From the NCBI RefSeq assembly GCF_011299555.1, contig NZ_CP049857.1, positions 1,860,001 through 1,924,000 of the forward strand: a stretch of 64,000 nucleotides of DNA. Reading direction: 5' to 3'. Below are positions 59,249 to 64,000 of the stretch, piece after piece (the first letter of the stretch is position 1; each line of letters opens with the position of its first letter). The position numbers were made by a program, and so were the translations under genes. The DNA is from Dysgonomonas sp. HDW5A (GTDB lineage Bacteria > Bacteroidota > Bacteroidia > Bacteroidales > Dysgonomonadaceae). Under the pieces are notes generated by a model. It worked only from the letters and a program-made list of their open reading frames with translations, ran no database searches and had not been told where the DNA came from.

Positions 59249-61981
59249 TTGATGTTTCACAGAGCCTTAAATAAAAGTAAACGGTATTCATTGGGACGTT
59301 TTTATTGTCTTTTTATCTTATTCTGTATAGCTATAAGCTCTTATGCCCAGAATGTCACAGGAATTGTATGTGACAGTCTGAATCGTGAAGCCATTGGCTA
59401 TGCTTCAGTGCGTATACTCAATATAAAGGACAGTACTTATATTAAGGGAGCCGTCACTTCTTCAAACGGAAAATTTACAATCAATCAATCTAAAGGAGAT
59501 TATATAATTGACATCTCCTACATGACAAATACCCGATACACAAAACAAATCAGGCTCGAAGACAAACAGACTCTTGATCTCGGAACTATTTATCTTGGAG
59601 AAGCCAGTTATATGCTGGGTGAGGCTGTAGTTGTAGCACCGGTTCCAGATATTGTTGTTAAGGGAGATACCATAGAATATAATGCTGACGCATATAGGGT
59701 GGGAGAGGATGCTCTCCTTCTCGACTTAGTGAGAAAGATGCCCGGTATTGATATTAGTTCCGATGGAAAATTGATGGCCAATGGAAAGATCATCTCAAAG
59801 ATACTTATCGATGGTAAAGAGTTCTTTGGTAATGACATTGATCTGGCATTGAAAAACCTACCTGCGTCGATGATCAATAAGCTTCAATTATTTAAGGAAC
59901 AATCAGAAATGTCGAGAGTGACAGGCTTTAATGATGGTAATGCAGAACAGGTGTTGAACTTGACGGTTAAAGAAGCTTTGAAGCAGAGTATATTTGGAGA
60001 GGGGCGGTCGGGCTATGGTAGTAATGGACGATACTCCAATAAACTGAATGCTCATTATATGTTAGATGATAATCAGTATTCTCTTATTGCAAATTATAAA
60101 AATATAACGGACGATTTTGAGTATAGCGGTTCTTCCAGTCAATACGATGGTATTACTAAAAATGCTGAAGTTGGTTTTAACTTTAATGCATTAAGAAGTG
60201 ATAAACTGAATGTCGGCGGTAATTTGCATTATGACAATAATAATAATGTATTTGAAATGGATAGTAATACTAAGACCTTTATCGAAACTGGTAATAGACT
60301 TAGCACCCAATCATCAGCCACTCAAAGTATAAAAAGGGATCTTTCTCTTGGTCTGAATATGAAATGGACTCCGGACTCATTAACTACTATTTATGCCCGG
60401 ATGAATGTGAATACAGGTACAAGTGACGATATACGACACAGTACAAATTTTTCGTATGTTCAAGGCTTGCAGGATACAACTTCAGGATGGACTGATTATA
60501 AAACGAGTGGTGATACCCATAACCTTAATGCCTCAATTATATTCGGACGAAAGTTGAATAGTGCAGGCCGAACCATAAGTGCCAGCTTGAACGGAGCTAC
60601 CAGAGGAGGACGGAGTTATGGTACCAACTACTCTCCTGTTTTTTATCAGGCATCAAATAAGACCACAGTTATCGATCAGGAACTTTCTATCGATAATACG
60701 GGAAACAACTGGGGGTTTATGGTCTCCTATGTAGAGCCCATAACCAAAAATAACTCAGTAAAGGTAGCCTATACCTATCGGCGCGATTACTCGGACAGAA
60801 ACAGGCTTACATTCAGGAGGGATGGCGAGGGTGAATATACGATTGTGGATACAGCCTTTACCCGAAAAACGACTTCAGACTATACAACTCAAAGAATAAA
60901 TGTAGGATTCCAGTCAGCAATGGAGAAGTATGAGTACAATATTGGTTTCAATGTCGATCCCTCAGTATCTTCTTCAAAAACAATGATGCAGGATTCTATT
61001 ATCGAAAATCAGAAACAAAGTGTAGTTAATTTTTCTCCCACATTTAAATTTACATACACACCTAAGAATAATGTAACTTTCGATTTTGATTATTATGGGG
61101 CGACAGAGCAGCCTACACTGAAACAGATTTCGTCTGATACAATTGTAATAGATGCCTTAAATCGTACGTATGGAAATTTGGATTTAAAGCCCAGTTTTGA
61201 TAATACTTTTAGTATGTATTTTCAGAAATCGAATTATGAGAAGGGATCTTTTTTTATGATTACCGGTGGAGGTAATTATATTTTCAATAAAATAGTAGAT
61301 TATACTACCATTGACGAATTCGGAAACGTAGAATCATCGTATCGAAATGTTACCGGAAACTGGGGTTTGAATGGTGGAATAATGTTTAATACCCCATTGA
61401 GAAATAAAAAGTTTACAATCGATAATAGCTCTTTCGGTTATTTTGTTCGAAATATAGGATATTCAAATAGTGTGAAGAGTATAACCTATAATCTGACAAT
61501 GAGCGAATCGTTCTCGATAAGCTATCGCTCGGATAAGTTTGATCAGCGTTTACAGGCTAATATATCATATAATATAACAAGGAACAACCTTCCTAACCAA
61601 GAAGGGATGAATACGTCTAATTACGGGCTTAAATCATCTACCTTATGGAAACTGCCTTATGATTTTGCAATCCAGAATGAAATAAGTTTCACCTATAATA
61701 AAGGATATGCTGAAAATTTTCAGAAATCCGAAGTGTTGTGGAATCTTTCTGTCGCGAAACAGTTCCTTAAGAAGAAACAAGCCACAGCTAAATTCCAATG
61801 TTATGATATATTAGACGATCGTAATAACCTGATGCGTGTTGTTTCCGGAAATTATATATCAGATACAAGGACTAATATGATTGGTCAATATTTTATGTTT
61901 AGTTTTGGATATCGATTTAACATTACCAATAAACCTGCTCGAAACGTTTCGGAAACGCAAGGTGCAGATGATTATAATTAA
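59249..61981 (+). CDS. TonB-type outer membrane protein with carboxypeptidase-regulatory domain
   Basis: 910 residues with a signal peptide (FCIAISSYAQ). A carboxypeptidase-regulatory-like beta-sandwich (about 35-115, IGYASVRILNIKDSTYIKGA), a plug domain (about 130-230, VRKMPGIDISSDGKLMANGK), and a barrel of the OMP_b-brl_3 kind follow. The layout matches the receptor-like protein of the peptide locus. No SusD partner follows, so it is not a classical sugar-uptake pair; the ligand is unknown. Its start is 22 bases after a partly palindromic AGGTTTGTGATTTG. Confidence 0.85.
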   Translation: MMFHRALNKSKRYSLGRFYCLFILFCIAISSYAQNVTGIVCDSLNREAIGYASVRILNIKDSTYIKGAVTSSNGKFTINQSKGDYIIDISYMTNTRYTKQIRLEDKQTLDLGTIYLGEASYMLGEAVVVAPVPDIVVKGDTIEYNADAYRVGEDALLLDLVRKMPGIDISSDGKLMANGKIISKILIDGKEFFGNDIDLALKNLPASMINKLQLFKEQSEMSRVTGFNDGNAEQVLNLTVKEALKQSIFGEGRSGYGSNGRYSNKLNAHYMLDDNQYSLIANYKNITDDFEYSGSSSQYDGITKNAEVGFNFNALRSDKLNVGGNLHYDNNNNVFEMDSNTKTFIETGNRLSTQSSATQSIKRDLSLGLNMKWTPDSLTTIYARMNVNTGTSDDIRHSTNFSYVQGLQDTTSGWTDYKTSGDTHNLNASIIFGRKLNSAGRTISASLNGATRGGRSYGTNYSPVFYQASNKTTVIDQELSIDNTGNNWGFMVSYVEPITKNNSVKVAYTYRRDYSDRNRLTFRRDGEGEYTIVDTAFTRKTTSDYTTQRINVGFQSAMEKYEYNIGFNVDPSVSSSKTMMQDSIIENQKQSVVNFSPTFKFTYTPKNNVTFDFDYYGATEQPTLKQISSDTIVIDALNRTYGNLDLKPSFDNTFSMYFQKSNYEKGSFFMITGGGNYIFNKIVDYTTIDEFGNVESSYRNVTGNWGLNGGIMFNTPLRNKKFTIDNSSFGYFVRNIGYSNSVKSITYNLTMSESFSISYRSDKFDQRLQANISYNITRNNLPNQEGMNTSNYGLKSSTLWKLPYDFAIQNEISFTYNKGYAENFQKSEVLWNLSVAKQFLKKKQATAKFQCYDILDDRNNLMRVVSGNYISDTRTNMIGQYFMFSFGYRFNITNKPARNVSETQGADDYN

Positions 61982-62007
61982 TTATAATCCAGGATTAAGA
62001 TAATTTA

Positions 62008-62047
62008 AAAAAACGGGTACTAATTTTATAATTAGTACCCGTTTTTT
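62008..62047 (+). terminator. Terminator after the outer membrane protein gene
   Basis: 18-base stem AAAAAACGGGTACTAATT/AATTAGTACCCGTTTTTT with a 4-base loop and T-run, 26 bases after the stop codon. Confidence 0.88.
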
Positions 62048-62247
62048 GTTTTTGTTGCTTCTTGAAATAGGTACATAAAAAAGCGGGATGTAAAATATAT
62101 AGATATAGTGTGTAAATAAATTTTACATACAGTGAAACTTTGGGTTTGTATTTAGTTCTTGTTTTTCAGCGTTTTATGTTCTTTGGCACGCCTTTGGCTT
62201 AATATATAGTAGAAACGTAAACAAAAAACAATATAAAATAAAACATT

Positions 62248-62697
62248 ATGAAAACAACAATTATCACATTGGCAGCACTAGCATTATTATCAATCGGGAA
62301 TGTATTTGGAAAAGATCAGTTATATAAAAGTGTAGAAACGAATAACGAGGCTCATTCTACGACAACGACTATTTGTAAAGGTGTAAATGAAAAATATTTG
62401 TCACCAATGAAGCGCTATATTGTAACTTCTGACTTGAATGGTAATCCTGTTGAAAAGGCAATCTATGTATGGAATGATGATAGTAGAAGCTGGGAGGCTT
62501 TTCAAAAATATAATTATGATTATGCTATGGATGGGCAACTTCTTTCTCTTGCTTTTACTGAATGGGATAAAACAGCTGATTCATGGGGTGAGAGCGTGCA
62601 ATATGCTATGCTTATCAATAATAAATCAGAAGATATAAACTTCTTAAGCATTGAGTTAATAGATTCGAACTTAAACCCGAAACAAAACTTTAATTAA
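62248..62697 (+). CDS. DUF3836-like secreted protein, copy 1
   Basis: 149 residues with a signal peptide (MKTTIITLAALALLSIGNVFG). The body has the family-like pattern YVWNDDSRSWEAFQKYNYDY and WDKTADSWGESVQYAMLI, with Trp- and Tyr-rich strands. It is the first of three adjacent paralogues. DUF3836 members are small secreted proteins of Bacteroidales with no known function; the family name is assigned from pattern memory. A terminator lies about 200 bases upstream, and the 266-base gap before it (61982-62247) has no other gene. Confidence 0.7.
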   Translation: MKTTIITLAALALLSIGNVFGKDQLYKSVETNNEAHSTTTTICKGVNEKYLSPMKRYIVTSDLNGNPVEKAIYVWNDDSRSWEAFQKYNYDYAMDGQLLSLAFTEWDKTADSWGESVQYAMLINNKSEDINFLSIELIDSNLNPKQNFN

Positions 62698-62801
62698 TCA
62701 ATGCAATCGAATATTAAAATTAATATTCTTAAAGTTGTAACCAAAGATACTTATCGTTCGTCTTATTATTATAACACCAAAATTAGTAAATAAATAGCAT
62801 A

Positions 62802-63230
62802 ATGAAAACAACAATTATAACAACAGCAGTCGCCATTTTATTATCAATAACAGCTCCTGTTTTAGGAAGTGATAAATTATATAAAAATGTAGTTGGAGAT
62901 AAAGAATCGGGTATAGTTACCTCTACAGTATGTAAAAGCTCCAGTAATGGCAGTTTGACTCCGCTAAAACAAACTGTATTCTATTATAGTTCCGATAAAA
63001 GTCTAAAAGAAAGAACTTCATATATATGGGATTCGAATACCCAAGAATGGGTTGTAGTTGGGCAACACAGATACGAATATAATTCCGAAAGTAAATTAAT
63101 GAATATATCCTACCTGTGCTGGAATAAAACTACCAAATCATGGCATAAAGATGTTCGGTATGCTATGTATGTGTATGATGCGAATAATATTGACCATCCT
63201 GTGAAATATTTATCTGTGAATGCGAATTAA
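62802..63230 (+). CDS. DUF3836-like secreted protein, copy 2
   Basis: 142 residues with a signal peptide (TTAVAILLSITAPVLG). It shares with its neighbours the N-terminal DKLYKN, the STVCKSSSNGSLTPLKQ stretch, WDSNTQEWVVVGQHRYEY, and WNKTTKSWHKDVRYAMYVYD. It lies 104 bases after copy 1 with no terminator in between and 37 bases before copy 3. The three are thus likely on one transcript. Confidence 0.7.
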   Translation: MKTTIITTAVAILLSITAPVLGSDKLYKNVVGDKESGIVTSTVCKSSSNGSLTPLKQTVFYYSSDKSLKERTSYIWDSNTQEWVVVGQHRYEYNSESKLMNISYLCWNKTTKSWHKDVRYAMYVYDANNIDHPVKYLSVNAN

Positions 63231-63267
63231 ACGAAATAGTATCAATAAACATCAAAATTATAAGATA

Positions 63268-63717
63268 ATGAAAACAATTATAGCCCTTTTTATAGCCGTA
63301 ATCTTTTTATCAACAGGAAACTCTTTCGCAAAGGGTGATGATAAATTGTACAATAATATAATCGTGAATAAAGAAAAGCAAACAGTAACTACAACTATCT
63401 GTAGAGGACAAGATGATATGAATTTGGTCCCGTTAACACAGCATGTTCTTAAAAAGGATATAGCAGGAAAACCTCTCGAAAGGATTTCTTACAAGTGGGA
63501 CGCTCGTAAAAAAAGATGGATTGCTGTTCAGAAATACACTTATGCATACCATGATAATGGAAGTCTGGCTACTATTTATTATTCCGAATGGAATAAGTCA
63601 ACCAAATCGTGGGGTGGCGATATCCAATATGCAACGTATGTATATGGTTCGAATGATAACCTTACATCTGTTCTGGGAACTAATCGGGTTGAAGATTTCG
63701 ATTTAAGTTTGAAGTAA
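63268..63717 (+). CDS. DUF3836-like secreted protein, copy 3
   Basis: 149 residues from MKTIIALFIAVIFLSTG, the start of the signal peptide. An in-frame ATG at 63220 would overlap copy 2 and prepend a charged stretch, so it is rejected. The body matches the other two (WDARKKRWIAVQKYTYAY, WNKSTKSWGGDIQYATYVY). Divergence among copies is considerable, so the triplication is old compared with the peptide precursor repeats. Confidence 0.7.
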   Translation: MKTIIALFIAVIFLSTGNSFAKGDDKLYNNIIVNKEKQTVTTTICRGQDDMNLVPLTQHVLKKDIAGKPLERISYKWDARKKRWIAVQKYTYAYHDNGSLATIYYSEWNKSTKSWGGDIQYATYVYGSNDNLTSVLGTNRVEDFDLSLK

Positions 63718-63732
63718 TTTTGGCAGACTAAA

Positions 63733-63776
63733 AAAACAAACCCTTAGATAAACTAATTTATCTGAGGGTTTGTTTT
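63733..63776. terminator. Bidirectional terminator between the DUF3836-like triplet and the metY-like gene
   Basis: 20-base arms with one G-U pair (ACAAACCCTTAGATAAA against TTTATCTGAGGGTTTGT, extended by A/T runs on both sides) and a 4-base loop. Converging genes lie on both sides. Confidence 0.85.
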
Positions 63777-63825
63777 GTGATATAAATATACCTGTTAAGT
63801 ATATTATATGGCTCAAAGCTGAATA

Positions 63826-64000
<175 letters not shown>

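Noticed and set aside
63220-63267. Upstream start for the third DUF3836-like gene
   Set aside because: It overlaps the previous gene, and its charged residues would precede the signal peptide; both sister copies start with MKTTI.

Overview
The window is chromosomal DNA of a Bacteroidetes bacterium, most likely order Bacteroidales and close to Dysgonomonas. That placement is inferred from gene content and promoter style; no rRNA is present. The supporting signs are AT-rich DNA, promoter-like TAnnTTTG boxes instead of clear Shine-Dalgarno sites, a complex I operon with a fused nuoCD and no nuoEFG, a three-gene sdh/frd operon with one cytochrome b subunit, two large carboxypeptidase-regulatory/TonB-type outer membrane proteins, and a DUF3836-like triplet.

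Layout. 1-3160: a processive family 2 glycosyltransferase with a small membrane protein, facing a YaiO-like outer membrane barrel and a phosphotransfer (HPt-like) protein whose active-site histidine appears to be asparagine. 3271-16409: an accessory island that ends exactly at the 3' end of a tRNA(CAT) gene and has a 15/17 copy of the tRNA end at its other edge. It holds an IS21-type relic, a histidine kinase/response regulator pair, and a peptide natural-product locus. That locus has five double-glycine-type precursor genes (three encode identical proteins), a small unknown ORF, a DUF6625-like glycosyltransferase, a radical SAM/SPASM maturase, a peptidase-containing ABC exporter and an outer membrane receptor-like protein.

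16564-25009: a branched-chain amino acid operon (ilvD, oxidoreductase, ilvB, methyltransferase, lipoprotein, ilvN, acyl-ACP thioesterase, ilvC). In front of it is a complete leader-peptide attenuator that can be read from the sequence: a 20-residue peptide with ten Ile/Leu/Val codons, two mutually exclusive pairings and a terminator. 25057-31539: a small barrel protein, a Crp-family regulator, sdhB-sdhA-sdhC and an orphan protein with a HEPN-like motif. 31653-35204: thrS-infC-rpmI-rplT. 35789-39403: a DJ-1/PfpI protein, a nucleotidyltransferase-HEPN gene interrupted by an amber codon, and a TPR protein. 39457-46307: ilvE-lptB-ruvX-def followed without a break by two export lipoproteins and a tyrosine autokinase. 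46505-57681: nuoA-B-CD-H-I-J-K-L-M-(secreted protein)-N, with small GGTC-NNN-GACC hairpins in many of the gaps. 57702-61981: exbB, exbD and a large TonB-type outer membrane protein. 62248-63717: three tandem DUF3836-like secreted proteins. 63826-64000: the end of a metY-like gene.

The most notable items are the peptide locus with its identical tandem precursors and its terminator before the maturase, the ilv attenuator, and the repeated intercistronic hairpins of the nuo operon.
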